This document shows, in pieces, positions 47,026 to 56,894 of a DNA stretch of 64,000 nucleotides. Below the pieces are notes generated by a model. That model saw nothing but the letters and a program-made list of their open reading frames with translations. It was not told the DNA's origin and searched no databases. The translations under genes were made by a program, and so were the position numbers. Within the stretch, counting starts at the first letter, position 1; each line of letters begins with the position of its first letter. The stretch comes from Accumulibacter sp. (GTDB taxonomy: Bacteria; Pseudomonadota; Gammaproteobacteria; Burkholderiales; Rhodocyclaceae): positions 43,323 through 107,322 of the forward strand of contig NZ_JAMTDX010000041.1 in NCBI RefSeq assembly GCF_023806625.1. The letters run 5' to 3'.

Positions 47026-49884
47026 ATGGACGAAACGGGTACGATCAGGATCCGCGGTGCCCGCACGCACAACCTCAAGAACATCAGCCTCGATCTGCCG
47101 CGCAACCAGCTGATCGTGGTCACCGGCCTGTCCGGTTCGGGGAAGTCGTCGCTGGCTTTCGATACCCTCTATGCCGAAGGGCAACGGCGCTATGTCGAGT
47201 CGTTGTCGGCCTACGCGCGCCAGTTCCTGGCACGGATGGAAAAGCCCGACGTCGACCTGATCGATGGACTGTCGCCGGCGATCGCGATCGAGCAGAAGGC
47301 GACGAGTCACAACCCTCGCTCGACCGTAGGCACGGTTACCGAAATCCACGACTACCTGCGCCTGCTCTTTGCCCGAGCCGGCACACCTTACTGCCCAGAG
47401 CATCAGTTGCCCCTCGACGCTCAGACCGTGTCGCAGATGGTCGACCACGTGCTCGCCCTCCCGGAAGGCACCCGCCTGATGATCCTCGCGCCCGTGGTGG
47501 CCAATCGCAAGGGCGAACAGGTCGAGCTGTTCGCGGAGTTGCGTGCGCAGGGATTCGCGCGCCTGCGGGTGGACGGACAGGTCCACGAGATCGACGCCTT
47601 GCCCAAGCTCGCCCGAACCCAGAAGCACTCCGTCGATGTGGTCGTCGACCGGCTGAGGGTTCGGCAGGATGTTCGTCAGCGCCTAGCCGAATCGTTCGAG
47701 ACCGCGCTGCGCCACGCAGACGGCCGGGCCAGCGCGCTCGAAATCGACGATTCACGCGAGCACCGTTTCTCAGCCCGCTTCGCCTGTCCTGCATGCGCGT
47801 ATTCGATCCAGGAACTCGAGCCGAGGATCTTCTCGTTCAACAGCCCGATGGGCGCGTGTCCGCAGTGCGACGGTCTGGGAGTCATCCAGTTCTTCGATCC
47901 GCAGCGCATCGTCAGCGACCCGGCGCAGTCGCTGGCCGGAGGCGCGATCCGCGGCTGGGACCGCCGCAATCCCTTCTACCTCCAGATGCTCGGATCGCTG
48001 GCCGCGCACCATGGCTTCACGCTCGAGACGCCGTTTCGCGAACTGCCGGAAAACGTGCAGCGGGCGATTCTCTATGGATCCGGTCGCGAGACGGTGGCGT
48101 TCAGTCATGTCGATGAGCGCGGCCGGCCGACGCTGCGCGAGTACCCTTTCGAGGGAGTGGTCGTCAACCTCGAACGGCGCTATCGCGAGACCGACTCGCC
48201 AGCTGTCCGCGAGGAACTTTCCCGGCTGATCAGCACCCGGACCTGTCCCTCGTGTGGTGGCAGCCGGCTACGCGAGGAAGCGCGCAACGTGCGCGTCGGC
48301 ACGCGAGACGATGCGCGAACGCTGCACGAAATCAGTCGTCAGCCGATCGCTGCTCTGCGTGCCCATTTCCTGGCGCTGCAGCTCCCCGGCAACAGGGCGC
48401 TGGTCGCCGAGAGGGTGCTCAAGGAGATCGTCAACCGTCTTCAGTTCCTGATCGACGTGGGTCTGGACTACCTGTCGCTCGATCGCTCGGCCGAGACCCT
48501 CTCCGGCGGGGAAGCGCAACGCATTCGCCTGGCTTCGCAGATCGGGTCGGGATTGACCGGAGTGATGTACGTGCTCGACGAGCCGTCGATCGGTTTGCAC
48601 CAGCGCGACAACGAACGCCTGTTGCGCACACTCGGGCAGTTGCGTGACATTGGCAACACGGTGATCGTCGTCGAGCACGACGAGGAGGCGATCCGCAGCG
48701 CGGACTTCGTCGTCGACATGGGTCCCGGCGCCGGCGCGCATGGCGGGGCCGTGGTTGCCGAGGGCAGACCGGCGACGATCGCCGCGAATCCCGCCTCGGT
48801 GACCGGCGACTATCTCGCCGGGCGGCGGCGCATCGCTATCCCCGCCGTTCGCCGGCGGGTCGATTCCAGTCGAGTGGTACAGATCGTCGGGGCATGCGGC
48901 AACAACCTCCGGGACGTGACGGCGACGATTCCCGTGGGCTTGTTCACCTGCATAACCGGTGTCTCGGGTTCCGGGAAGTCGACGCTGATCAACGACACGC
49001 TGTACCTCGCGGCTGCCCGGCACCTCTACTCGGCGAACGCCGAACCGGCGGGGCACGAGCGAATCGCCGGCCTCGAGCATTTCGACAAGGTCATCAACGT
49101 CGACCAGAGCCCGATAGGCCGTACGCCGCGATCGAATCCGGCGACCTACACGGGGCTGTTGACACCGATCCGCGAACTGTTTGCCGGAGTTCCCGAGGCG
49201 CGCTCGCGTGGCTACGGCCCCGGGCGTTTTTCGTTCAATGTCCGGGGAGGGCGCTGCGAGGCGTGTCAAGGCGATGGCGTGATCAAGGTCGAGATGCACT
49301 TCCTGCCCGACATCTACGTCAACTGCGACATCTGTCACGGGCGGCGCTACAACCGCGAGACGCTGGAGATCGGGTACAAGGGCCGAAACATCCACGATGT
49401 CCTGCAGATGACCGTCGAGCTGGCGAGAGAGTTCTTCGATGCCGTCCCGGTCGTCGCGCGCAAGCTGCAGACGCTGGTCGATGTCGGGCTGAGCTACATC
49501 ACGCTCGGTCAGTCGGCGACGACCCTCTCCGGCGGAGAGGCGCAGCGCGTCAAGCTGGCGCTCGAACTGTCGCGGCGCGATACCGGGAGAACTCTGTACA
49601 TCCTTGACGAACCGACCACCGGCCTGCATTTCCAGGACATCGAGATGCTCCTTGGTGTCCTCCAGCGGTTGGCCGATCACGGCAACACCGTCGTGGTCAT
49701 CGAACACAATCTGGATGTGATCAAGACTGCCGACTGGTTGATCGACCTGGGTCCGGAAGGCGGCGCTGGCGGGGGGCGCATCCTGGCCAGTGGGACCCCC
49801 GAACAGCTGGCGGCTATCGATGCCAGCCACACCGGGCGATTCCTGCGCTCGTTGCTCGCCGACGCTGGGCGGGCCGCCTGCTAG
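47026..49884 (+). CDS. uvrA: UvrABC excinuclease subunit A
   Basis: This damage-recognition ATPase of nucleotide excision repair has 952 residues. It has two ABC ATPase halves (Walker [11 protein letters not shown] near residue 35 and [10 protein letters not shown] in the second half, each with an LSGGE signature). Two zinc modules are present (CPACAYS ... CPQCDG and CEACQGDG ... CDICHG). The ATG at 47026 is chosen because the family starts directly before [14 protein letters not shown]; an ATG at 47005 would add seven residues. A TATATT at 46986-46991 is a possible -10. Confidence 0.96.
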   Translation: MDETGTIRIRGARTHNLKNISLDLPRNQLIVVTGLSGSGKSSLAFDTLYAEGQRRYVESLSAYARQFLARMEKPDVDLIDGLSPAIAIEQKATSHNPRSTVGTVTEIHDYLRLLFARAGTPYCPEHQLPLDAQTVSQMVDHVLALPEGTRLMILAPVVANRKGEQVELFAELRAQGFARLRVDGQVHEIDALPKLARTQKHSVDVVVDRLRVRQDVRQRLAESFETALRHADGRASALEIDDSREHRFSARFACPACAYSIQELEPRIFSFNSPMGACPQCDGLGVIQFFDPQRIVSDPAQSLAGGAIRGWDRRNPFYLQMLGSLAAHHGFTLETPFRELPENVQRAILYGSGRETVAFSHVDERGRPTLREYPFEGVVVNLERRYRETDSPAVREELSRLISTRTCPSCGGSRLREEARNVRVGTRDDARTLHEISRQPIAALRAHFLALQLPGNRALVAERVLKEIVNRLQFLIDVGLDYLSLDRSAETLSGGEAQRIRLASQIGSGLTGVMYVLDEPSIGLHQRDNERLLRTLGQLRDIGNTVIVVEHDEEAIRSADFVVDMGPGAGAHGGAVVAEGRPATIAANPASVTGDYLAGRRRIAIPAVRRRVDSSRVVQIVGACGNNLRDVTATIPVGLFTCITGVSGSGKSTLINDTLYLAAARHLYSANAEPAGHERIAGLEHFDKVINVDQSPIGRTPRSNPATYTGLLTPIRELFAGVPEARSRGYGPGRFSFNVRGGRCEACQGDGVIKVEMHFLPDIYVNCDICHGRRYNRETLEIGYKGRNIHDVLQMTVELAREFFDAVPVVARKLQTLVDVGLSYITLGQSATTLSGGEAQRVKLALELSRRDTGRTLYILDEPTTGLHFQDIEMLLGVLQRLADHGNTVVVIEHNLDVIKTADWLIDLGPEGGAGGGRILASGTPEQLAAIDASHTGRFLRSLLADAGRAAC

Positions 49885-50065
49885 GCTGTTCGATGGTCGA
49901 CGCGCACTAAAAATCCGTTTATTCGCTCAGATACTTGTTTGGCCCGGGAGAAAAGCGTGCCAGAATTCCGTGCTCCGGATTCCGCGCCAGCCCTCTTCCC
50001 TTGGCGGCCGCGAAATGCCAGAATTCGCATCCGGGGAAGGCCATTCATCGACCTGAGGAGAAGCC

Positions 50066-50350
50066 ATGAACAAGTCTGAAATGATCGAAGCTATCGCCGC
50101 GCGCAGCGAACTCTCCAAGGCGGCGTCCGCCAAGGCGCTGGATGCGATGATCGAGACCATCATGGACACCGTCGCCCAGGGAGAGACCGTGACGTTGGTT
50201 GGCTTCGGCTCATTCAAGTCCAGCGCGCGTGCTTCGCGTGAGGGCAAGAACCCCAAGACCGGCGCCAGGATCGTCATTCCGCAGACGATCGTGCCCAAGT
50301 TTGCAGCAGGTGCGGGATTCAAATCGCGCGTGTCGGGCAGGCCCGACTAG
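50066..50350 (+). CDS. HU family DNA-binding protein
   Basis: This 94-residue nucleoid protein has the HU/IHF fold: MNKSEMIEAIAARSELSKAA at the start, the GETVTLVGFGSF centre and the DNA-arm region GKNPKTGARIVIP. GAGGAGAAG precedes the ATG. The upstream region holds a short direct repeat TGCCAGAATTC at 49958-49968 and 50016-50026. Confidence 0.94.
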   Translation: MNKSEMIEAIAARSELSKAASAKALDAMIETIMDTVAQGETVTLVGFGSFKSSARASREGKNPKTGARIVIPQTIVPKFAAGAGFKSRVSGRPD

Positions 50351-50544
50351 GCCGGTCCGATGCCGGTCTGTCGGGCCCAGACGAGCAGCCAGAATCGCCC
50401 ACCGAGATCACTGGCTTGGGCCTGCTTCTCGCCTCGGTCGCCTGCCGAGAGAAAGCCGGAGTGATTCGGGGGAAGGACGAAGCCTTCTGTTGCGATGCGC
50501 GTGAAAGCCGCGGCCAGGCCGGTTCGGGCGGGCGCTGAGCGGCG

Positions 50545-52449
50545 ATGGGCGTTCCCGGGGCTCTCCTAGGCGTCGATCGGCGCTGGCTGGTCGCTGGCGT
50601 CGTCTCGGCTGCCGTCGACAGCACGACATTCGGCATCTTGCAGTTCGTTGTCGGGTCGCTGGAACTGTCGCAGGCGGTTGCCTTTGCGCTATCTCTGCTG
50701 GCCGGGCTGATTGTGCTCCGCGGGGTGCCTTTTCCCCGTCCGCGTCTGCTGATGCTCCTGGCCGTTGTGCTGGCCTATCCGCTGCGCGCTGGCGTCCTGT
50801 CGCTCACCGGGCCTCATCTGCCGGCGGCCTTGGCAATCGTTCCCGGCGCATTGCTCGGCTCGCTGGGTCTGGTGCTCGCCGTCGCCACGATGTCCGACGG
50901 ACGGGGTGCCGTCGTCTGGACACGGGCTGCGGTATTGGCGATCGCCTACCTGCTGGTGCTGCGGCTGGTGTTCATCGGGCAGATCAATCTGCTTCCGCAG
51001 GAAGCCTATTACTGGAACTACTCGCGGCATCTCGACATCGGTTACCTCGACCATCCGCCGATGGTCGCCTGGCTGATCGCCGCCTCGCTTGCCCTGGGCA
51101 AGAGCGAATTCCTCGTTCGCCTGCCAGCGGTGATCTGCTGGGCGGTCATGCTCGGCTTCGCCGTCGCGCTTGCGCGCGACGTGGCCGGCCGCACGTCTGT
51201 CCCGGCGACCGCCTTGCTCGCCGCCACACTTCCCTATTTCTTCATCGTCGGGGTGTTCGTGACGCCCGACTCACCGTTGGCCGCTGCCTGGGCGGCTGCC
51301 CTCTATGGGCTGCACCGCGCACTGTTTTCGGGTAGCCAGCGGGCGTGGATCGGAGCCGGGGCGGCAATCGGCATCGGCATGCTTTCGAAGTACTCGATGG
51401 TCCTCGTTCCGGCTGCCGCTTTCGTGTTCATTCTCGTTGATCCCCAGTCGCGACCCCTGCTGCGCTCGCGCTGGCCCTGGTGCGGGGTGCTCGTCGCGCT
51501 GCTCGCTTTCTCGCCGGTGATCATCTGGAACCTGCAGCACGACTGGGCGTCGTTCAGTTTCCAGGGCTCGCGCCGTCTGGCCGAGCGGACCGTCGAATTC
51601 AGCCTCCCGGAGTTCCTCGCCTACGTGCTGCTTCTGCTGACTCCGCTGGGTGTGCTGGCCTTCTGGAGACTTCTGCATCCGGTCGCCACTCAGGCTGCTG
51701 ATGGACCAGGACGTGGCCGGGGCGCTCCCGTCGCGGCGATCGACGCGCGCGAACGGCGATTCCTCTTGTCGATGACGATCATTCCGCTGAGTGTCTTCGC
51801 CGTCGCGAGCCTGCGTGCCGAAACGAAATTCCACTGGACCGGGCCGATCTGGCTCGCCCTGTTGCCGGTGCTGGCGGCGACGACGGCTCTCCCAGGGCTC
51901 GCTGCCCAGGCGCTCGACCGCCTGCTGATCCGCTGCTGGCCACCGCTGCTCGGTGTACTGATCGTCGTCTACGCCTATGGCTTCTTCTACTACCCTGTCT
52001 GGGGAGTTGCCGGTGTACGGGTCCTCAATCATTACCTCAAGGTGGACTGGCGCGAGTTGCGCGCGCAGGTGCTGGCCATCGAGGAGGCGGTGTTTCAGGA
52101 GACCGGGCGTCACCCCGCCGTCGTCGGCCTGGATCGGCACAACACGGCCGACGAACTCGCGTATTATGATCCGCGAGGTGACGGTAGCCGCGATACGGCG
52201 AGCCGTCACCTTTTCTTTGACGACAACGCGGTGATGTACGAATTCTGGTTCTCGCGAGAGGCGTTTGCGGGGCAGGACCTGATCGCCGTCTCGCCCAGGC
52301 GCGAAGACGTGGAGGATCCGCGTGTCGTGGCTGCCGCGACGCGCCTCGGTCCAGTGCAGGTCCTGACCGCAAAGAGAGGGGGCGTCGTCGTCGGGACCTA
52401 TTACGCTCGTGTCGTCTATGGCTATCGGCTTCCGGAGCAAAGGCCATGA
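50545..52449 (+). CDS. GtrA-like domain fused to a GT39-type (ArnT-like) membrane glycosyltransferase
   Basis: The 634-residue protein has two parts. Residues about 1-125 form four hydrophobic helices resembling a GtrA domain (RRWLVAGVVSAAVDSTTFGI). Residues about 130-634 are a polytopic glycosyltransferase of the dolichyl-phosphate-mannose/ArnT type, with the catalytic-loop motif PQEAYYWNYSRHLDIGYLDHPP. Such enzymes use polyprenyl-phosphate sugars on the periplasmic side, so a fused flippase-like domain makes sense. It starts a three-gene run with GT9 and a separate GtrA gene. Confidence 0.85.
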   Translation: MGVPGALLGVDRRWLVAGVVSAAVDSTTFGILQFVVGSLELSQAVAFALSLLAGLIVLRGVPFPRPRLLMLLAVVLAYPLRAGVLSLTGPHLPAALAIVPGALLGSLGLVLAVATMSDGRGAVVWTRAAVLAIAYLLVLRLVFIGQINLLPQEAYYWNYSRHLDIGYLDHPPMVAWLIAASLALGKSEFLVRLPAVICWAVMLGFAVALARDVAGRTSVPATALLAATLPYFFIVGVFVTPDSPLAAAWAAALYGLHRALFSGSQRAWIGAGAAIGIGMLSKYSMVLVPAAAFVFILVDPQSRPLLRSRWPWCGVLVALLAFSPVIIWNLQHDWASFSFQGSRRLAERTVEFSLPEFLAYVLLLLTPLGVLAFWRLLHPVATQAADGPGRGRGAPVAAIDARERRFLLSMTIIPLSVFAVASLRAETKFHWTGPIWLALLPVLAATTALPGLAAQALDRLLIRCWPPLLGVLIVVYAYGFFYYPVWGVAGVRVLNHYLKVDWRELRAQVLAIEEAVFQETGRHPAVVGLDRHNTADELAYYDPRGDGSRDTASRHLFFDDNAVMYEFWFSREAFAGQDLIAVSPRREDVEDPRVVAAATRLGPVQVLTAKRGGVVVGTYYARVVYGYRLPEQRP

Positions 52450-53660
52450 ACATCGATTTGCAGCGCGCGATCGATCGCTATGTCGGCGTACCACTTTGCG
52501 CGGCGGCTTCGCTCGTCACCCGGTTGCTCGGGCGAAGGGCGGCGCAGCGTCCCTTGCGCGCGATCGTCGTCATCCTGCTCTCGGAGATGGGCAGCCTGGT
52601 GCTTGCCCAGCCGATGTTCGCACTGTTGCGGGCGCGTTACCCCGAAGCATCAGTGCACGTGATGTTGTTCGGGAAGAACCGCCAGATTCTTGACCTGATG
52701 GGCACCGTTCCGCCCGGGAACGTGATCACCATCGACGACCGTTCGCTTGCCGGTCTCGCCCGCACTCTTGGCGAAGCGATCCGCCAGGTGCGCCGACTCA
52801 GACCCGATGCGGTGATCGACTGCGAACTGTTCGCACGGATCAGCAGCCTGCTGGCCTGGGCTTCGGGCGCTCCGCTCCACGCCGGTTTTCACCGGCACAC
52901 GCAGGAGGGGCTCTATCGCGGATCGTTCATCAGCCGGCCGGTCCTCTACAACCCGTACCGTCACCTGTCGTTCCAGTTCCTGACCCTGGCCAGAGCCCTG
53001 GAGTCGGAAACGCACCCGCTGGACAAGGAAAGCCTCGATCAGCGTGAGCTTCAGGCGCCGCGGCCGATGTTCGCGCCGGGCGAAGCCGAGGCGTTCTTCA
53101 CGCGGCTGCTCGGCGATTTTCCGCGAATTTCGGAGCGTCGTCTCGCGCTCGTCTATCCGAGTGGCGGTATCCTGCCAATCCGGGCGTGGCCGGAGGCCAG
53201 CTGGCGTGCAGTCATCGTCGGGCTGCTCGCCGATGGCTACGTCGTCGCGATCATCGGACTGCCCGCGGACAAGGCGCTCGGTGAATCGCTGGCCGGCGCA
53301 GTCGGCGAAGCCGACTGCATCGACCTGACCGGATACACTCGATCGCTGCGCGAACTCGTCGTACTGTTGGGTTACGCTGCGTTGCTGGTGACCAACGACG
53401 GCGGACCGGCACAGTTCTCGGCTCTCACCGGGGTGCCGACGGTCGCCCTGTTCGGGCCCGAGACGCCGCTGCTCTACGGGCCGCTCGGGGACCATGCAAG
53501 CTGTCTTCACCTGACTCTCGCCTGTTCTCCGTGCCTGACCGCGTACAACCATCGCAACTCGCCCTGCGATGGCGACAATCAGTGCCTCAGGCGGATCACT
53601 CCGGAGCAGGTGTTGTCGGAGGCGCGCGTCGTCGTCAGCCGATCCGGCGTGGCGGGCTAG
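52446..53660 (+). CDS. glycosyltransferase family 9 (heptosyltransferase-like)
   Basis: This 404-residue GT-B enzyme related to ADP-heptose:LPS heptosyltransferases has the RAIVVILLSEMGSLVLAQPMF N-terminal fold and the donor-site motif TNDGGPAQFSALTGVPTVALFGPETP. It overlaps the preceding gene (ATGA). Cysteines near the C-terminus (CSPCLTAYNHRNSPCDGDNQC) recall the subfamily that modifies glycans outside the core. The acceptor is unknown. Confidence 0.87.
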   Translation: MNIDLQRAIDRYVGVPLCAAASLVTRLLGRRAAQRPLRAIVVILLSEMGSLVLAQPMFALLRARYPEASVHVMLFGKNRQILDLMGTVPPGNVITIDDRSLAGLARTLGEAIRQVRRLRPDAVIDCELFARISSLLAWASGAPLHAGFHRHTQEGLYRGSFISRPVLYNPYRHLSFQFLTLARALESETHPLDKESLDQRELQAPRPMFAPGEAEAFFTRLLGDFPRISERRLALVYPSGGILPIRAWPEASWRAVIVGLLADGYVVAIIGLPADKALGESLAGAVGEADCIDLTGYTRSLRELVVLLGYAALLVTNDGGPAQFSALTGVPTVALFGPETPLLYGPLGDHASCLHLTLACSPCLTAYNHRNSPCDGDNQCLRRITPEQVLSEARVVVSRSGVAG

Positions 53661-54182
53661 GTGGAACGGATGACTCGTCGTTTCGAGCGGCTGCGCCGCC
53701 TGCCGGTGATCGGCTACCTGGTCCAGCACCGCTTCGTCCAGTTCGGAATCGTCGGCGCGACGGGCACGCTGGTCAACGTCGTCGTCCTGTACATTGCCCA
53801 GGAGTTCGTCTTTCGGAAGATCGAATCGCCGGTGCTGCGCCTGAATCTCTCGCTGGCGACGGCGATCTTCTTCTCGACGGCCAACAACTTCCTGCTCAAC
53901 CGCCGGTGGACCTGGTTCGACCGCCGCCAGCACGTCACGACGTCGATCCTCCTCCAGTTCGGGCAGTACTCGATCGCCTGCTGGCTCGGGATCGGTCTGC
54001 AGTTCGTGCTGACCCATCTGTTTGCGCGGCACTTCCACTATCTGCTGGCCAACGTGCTGGCCATCATCATCGCCAGCGTGGCCAATTTTCTGGTGAACGA
54101 CCAGTGGACCTTCGGTCGCCTGCAGATGCTGATCCGGCGTTGGCAGCAGAAGCGTGGTCACCCCCCGGACGCTGCCGAGTAA
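53661..54182 (+). CDS. GtrA family membrane protein
   Basis: This 173-residue protein has four transmembrane helices of the GtrA/DPMS type (QFGIVGATGTLVNVVVLYIA, then FFSTANNFLLNRRWTWF, and VANFLVNDQWTF). Members are thought to move polyprenyl-phosphate sugars across the inner membrane. The start is a GTG directly after the GT9 stop. Its last 25 bases overlap the convergent hydrogenase-protease gene. Confidence 0.88.
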   Translation: MERMTRRFERLRRLPVIGYLVQHRFVQFGIVGATGTLVNVVVLYIAQEFVFRKIESPVLRLNLSLATAIFFSTANNFLLNRRWTWFDRRQHVTTSILLQFGQYSIACWLGIGLQFVLTHLFARHFHYLLANVLAIIIASVANFLVNDQWTFGRLQMLIRRWQQKRGHPPDAAE

Positions 54183-54670
54183 CGAAGCGCCAGTGCCTGC
54201 CAGCGTGCATGGCACGGATCGGCACAGAGGTCGACGAGCAGGGCGAAGGCCTGGTTTGCGTTGTCTGCCGCCGCTGCGCCGAGTCCCGCGCCGAGCGCGA
54301 AGCATTGGCCGGCGACGCACACGACGAACGCAGGGGGCGCCACCTCGCCGATCTGACGCAGGACACCGAGCAGCGCGCCGGGCGAGAGAGCGTGCGTCAG
54401 CGGTGTCGTCGAGGCGCATTCGCGAACCGGTGCAAAGACGAACGGCGCGGGCGTCTCGTGTCCGGCGTCGATGAACAGCGCAAGACTGCGCTCCGCGAGG
54501 TCGAGCGCGTTGTCGATCTGCCATTGGACGTCGGCGATCAACTCGAAAGCCCCGGCCAATCCGCGCTCGTCGAGCCAGTTCTGCAGCCGGTCGAGCAGCA
54601 GTGGACCGAGTGCATCGTCGCCGCGGCCGGGGTTGCCGCAGGCGAGAACGACGACCGGCGCACGTGCCAT
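54158..54670 (-). CDS. hydrogenase maturation protease (HoxW-like)
   Basis: It cleaves the C-terminal peptide of the Ni-Fe hydrogenase large subunit after nickel insertion. The 170-residue protein has the family's nickel-binding acidic residues in ACGNPGRGDDALGP and FIDAGHETP, and a His in the THALSPGALLGVL segment. It is the last gene of the hox block and is separated from hoxH by the 148-bp repeat element. Assignment to HoxH is by position. Confidence 0.85.
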   Translation of the reverse strand: MARAPVVVLACGNPGRGDDALGPLLLDRLQNWLDERGLAGAFELIADVQWQIDNALDLAERSLALFIDAGHETPAPFVFAPVRECASTTPLTHALSPGALLGVLRQIGEVAPPAFVVCVAGQCFALGAGLGAAAADNANQAFALLVDLCADPCHARWQALALRYSAASGG

Positions 54671-54689
54671 CTGCGTCTCGGGCGGCGCT

Positions 54690-54837
54690 CAGAGGTTGTG
54701 AATAAATCTGCTGCGCGACCGATCTGCGGCGTTGCTCACTCGCTCACTCCTCGCCTATCCATCTGATATGTCTCGTCGTTCGCTCGCTCGCGCCTTGCAT
54801 CTAGGCCTGCTCGCGACGATTTCTTCACAACCTCTCA
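54690..54837. repeat. MITE-like element with 18-bp terminal inverted repeats
   Basis: AGAGGTTGTGAATAAATC (54691-54708) and GATTTCTTCACAACCTCT (54818-54835) are inverted repeats matching at 17 of 18 positions. The interior is rich in GCTCACTCGCTCACTC-like repeats and holds no gene. The right end overlaps the stop codon of hoxH. A truncated relative with the same order of blocks lies at 8822-8921. The absence of a transposase and the paired ends suggest a non-autonomous element. Confidence 0.65.
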
Positions 54838-56316
54838 GCCTGACGAGCGCAGTTGCGCGATCCGTTGCCCGAGACAATCGACGAGCTCGACTTCGAGTGG
54901 CATGCGGCCGAGGGCATGAGTCGCGCAGGACAGGCAGGGGTCGAAGGCGCGGATGGCCACCTCGATGTGATTGAGCAGGCCCTCACCGAGCCTGCGGCCG
55001 TCGAGGTGGCGGCGCGCGACCTCGCGGATCGCCTCGTTCATCGGCTGGTTGTTGTGCGTCGTGGACACGATCAGGTTGCACATGGTCACCAGATCGTCGT
55101 CGTCGACCTGGTAGTGGTGGATCAGCGTGCCGCGCGGGGCCTCGATGACCCCGATTCCTTCATGGTGGCGCGGGCCGGCGGTCAGCAACTCGCTGCCCGA
55201 CAGTTCGTCGTCGTGAAGCAGATTCTTGATCGCTTCCGCCGCGTGCAGCATCTCGATCATTCGCGCCCAGTGGTAGGCCAGTGGCGCATGAATCGGCCGG
55301 CCCTGGCCGTGGTCGACGAACTCGCGTCGCTCGGCCTCGGCCAGTGGCGTGGCGATCGAATCGCAATTCTGCACACGGGCCAGCGGTCCGACCTTGTACC
55401 ATCCGCGCTCCGGGCCGAGCGCGGCGAGGAAGGGAAACTTCATGTAACTCCACGGCTTGACCTCCTCTCCGATCAGTTCGGGATAGTTCCGGACCGCACA
55501 GCCGTCGACGAGGAGCTTCCCTCCGGCATCGCGGGCGCGCAGCCGCCCGTCGTAGAAATCGAGGGCGCCACCGGCGCCGACCAGCGACAACAGGTTCGAA
55601 GGTGTCGTCCCGAAGCCGTCGTAGAGCTCGGGGTCGGCCGTGTGCAGTCGCTTGACGAGGTGCACGGACTGCCGGCTCCAGCCGATGATCGTGTAGATCT
55701 CGGCGAGCAGGGCAGCGCGCTCCTCGTCACCGAGGGCGCGGTTGACGCCACCCGGGATCGCGCCGGTGCCGTGGATCCGCTTGCCCGCGGTCAGGCGGAT
55801 GATTTCCTGTCCGAAGCGGCGCAGCAGCACGCCCTGACGGGCGACCTCGGGATACGCTGCGGCGATGCCCACGATGTTGCGCCGCGTCGCGTCGCTGGCG
55901 AAGCCGAAAAGCAGGTCGGGCGAAGCGAGGTGGAAGAAATGCAGTGCGTGCGACTGGAGGATCTGACCATAGTGCATCAGCCGGCGGACCTTCTCTGCAG
56001 TTGGCGTCAGGCGTTCGGCGCCGACGACGTGGTCGAGTGCCTTGGCTGCCGCCAGATGGTGAGACACCGGGCAGATTCCGCATAGCCGCTGGACCATCAC
56101 CGGTACTTCCCAGTACGGTCGGCCCTGGATGAACTTCTCGAAGCCACGAAACTCGACGATGTGCAGGCGCACCTGCTGGACCCGGTCGTCGGCGTCGAGC
56201 AGGAGGGTGATCTTGCCGTGCCCTTCGACGCGCGACAGCGGGTCTATCGACACGCGGCGCAGCTCGGTGTCGCCCGGCGGAGCGGTTTCGAGGGTCCTCG
56301 GAGAAGTGGCGTCCAT
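54835..56316 (-). CDS. hoxH: NAD-reducing Ni-Fe hydrogenase large subunit HoxH
   Basis: This catalytic subunit of the soluble bidirectional hydrogenase has 493 residues. The nickel ligands are Cys79 and Cys82 (RLCGICPVSHH) and Cys461 and Cys464 (DPCLSCATH). The mature protein would end at His467, leaving a 26-residue tail to be removed. The ATG at 56316 is chosen, 12 bases after the hoxY stop; a GTG at 56322 is possible. The stop codon coincides with the end of a repeat element. Confidence 0.96.
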   Translation of the reverse strand: MDATSPRTLETAPPGDTELRRVSIDPLSRVEGHGKITLLLDADDRVQQVRLHIVEFRGFEKFIQGRPYWEVPVMVQRLCGICPVSHHLAAAKALDHVVGAERLTPTAEKVRRLMHYGQILQSHALHFFHLASPDLLFGFASDATRRNIVGIAAAYPEVARQGVLLRRFGQEIIRLTAGKRIHGTGAIPGGVNRALGDEERAALLAEIYTIIGWSRQSVHLVKRLHTADPELYDGFGTTPSNLLSLVGAGGALDFYDGRLRARDAGGKLLVDGCAVRNYPELIGEEVKPWSYMKFPFLAALGPERGWYKVGPLARVQNCDSIATPLAEAERREFVDHGQGRPIHAPLAYHWARMIEMLHAAEAIKNLLHDDELSGSELLTAGPRHHEGIGVIEAPRGTLIHHYQVDDDDLVTMCNLIVSTTHNNQPMNEAIREVARRHLDGRRLGEGLLNHIEVAIRAFDPCLSCATHALGRMPLEVELVDCLGQRIAQLRSSG

Positions 56317-56327
56317 GAGCACGCGCT

Positions 56328-56894
56328 TCAGTCGAAGTGCAGCAGCGGGTGGCCGAGCCGGGGCGTTCTGCCGTCGAGCAGGTCGGTGATGAACTTCCAC
56401 AACGCGTCACCCGAGGGCGGGCAGCCGGGAATGAAGTAATCGACGCGCACGACCTCGTGGACCGGATGGACCTTGTCGAGCGGCAGCGGCAGCTCGGGGT
56501 CGTCTGGAACCTGCCCATGGACGATTCCCGGGCCGGTCAGATAGACTTCCTGGAGGCACTGCCCGAGGTCGAGGTGGTTGCGCTGGGCGGGCAACCCGCC
56601 GTTGATCGCGCAGGCGCCGACGGCGACGAGCAGCTTGCACTGACGACGAAACTCGCGCAGTACATGCACGTTCTCGGCGTTGCAGATGCCGCCCTCGACC
56701 AGGCCGATGTCGCAGCGGCCGCAACGCTTGATGTCGGTCAGCGGCGAGCGATCGATGTCGACCCGCTCGATCAGCTCGAAGAGGCGCTCGTCGATGTCCA
56801 GAAGCGCCATGTGACAACCGAAGCAGCCGGCCAGCGAGGTCGTCGCCAGGCATCGGCGGGTGGCTGGCCGGACGCTCGGCTCGCTGTTGCTCAT
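56328..56894 (-). CDS. hoxY: NAD-reducing hydrogenase small subunit HoxY
   Basis: This 188-residue subunit carries the proximal [4Fe-4S] cluster that passes electrons from the Ni-Fe site to the diaphorase. The cysteines are visible in GCFGCHMALLD, EGGICN, VGACAINGG and FIPGCPPSGD. There is no Tat signal, as expected for the cytoplasmic Hox type. It overlaps the hoxU stop by 4 bases. Confidence 0.95.
   Translation of the reverse strand: MSNSEPSVRPATRRCLATTSLAGCFGCHMALLDIDERLFELIERVDIDRSPLTDIKRCGRCDIGLVEGGICNAENVHVLREFRRQCKLLVAVGACAINGGLPAQRNHLDLGQCLQEVYLTGPGIVHGQVPDDPELPLPLDKVHPVHEVVRVDYFIPGCPPSGDALWKFITDLLDGRTPRLGHPLLHFD

Noticed and set aside
54721-54800. Small CRISPR-like or tandem-repeat array in the GCTCACTCGCTCACTC stretch
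   Set aside because: The repeats are short, imperfect and without spacers; the whole segment is explained as the interior of the inverted-repeat element.
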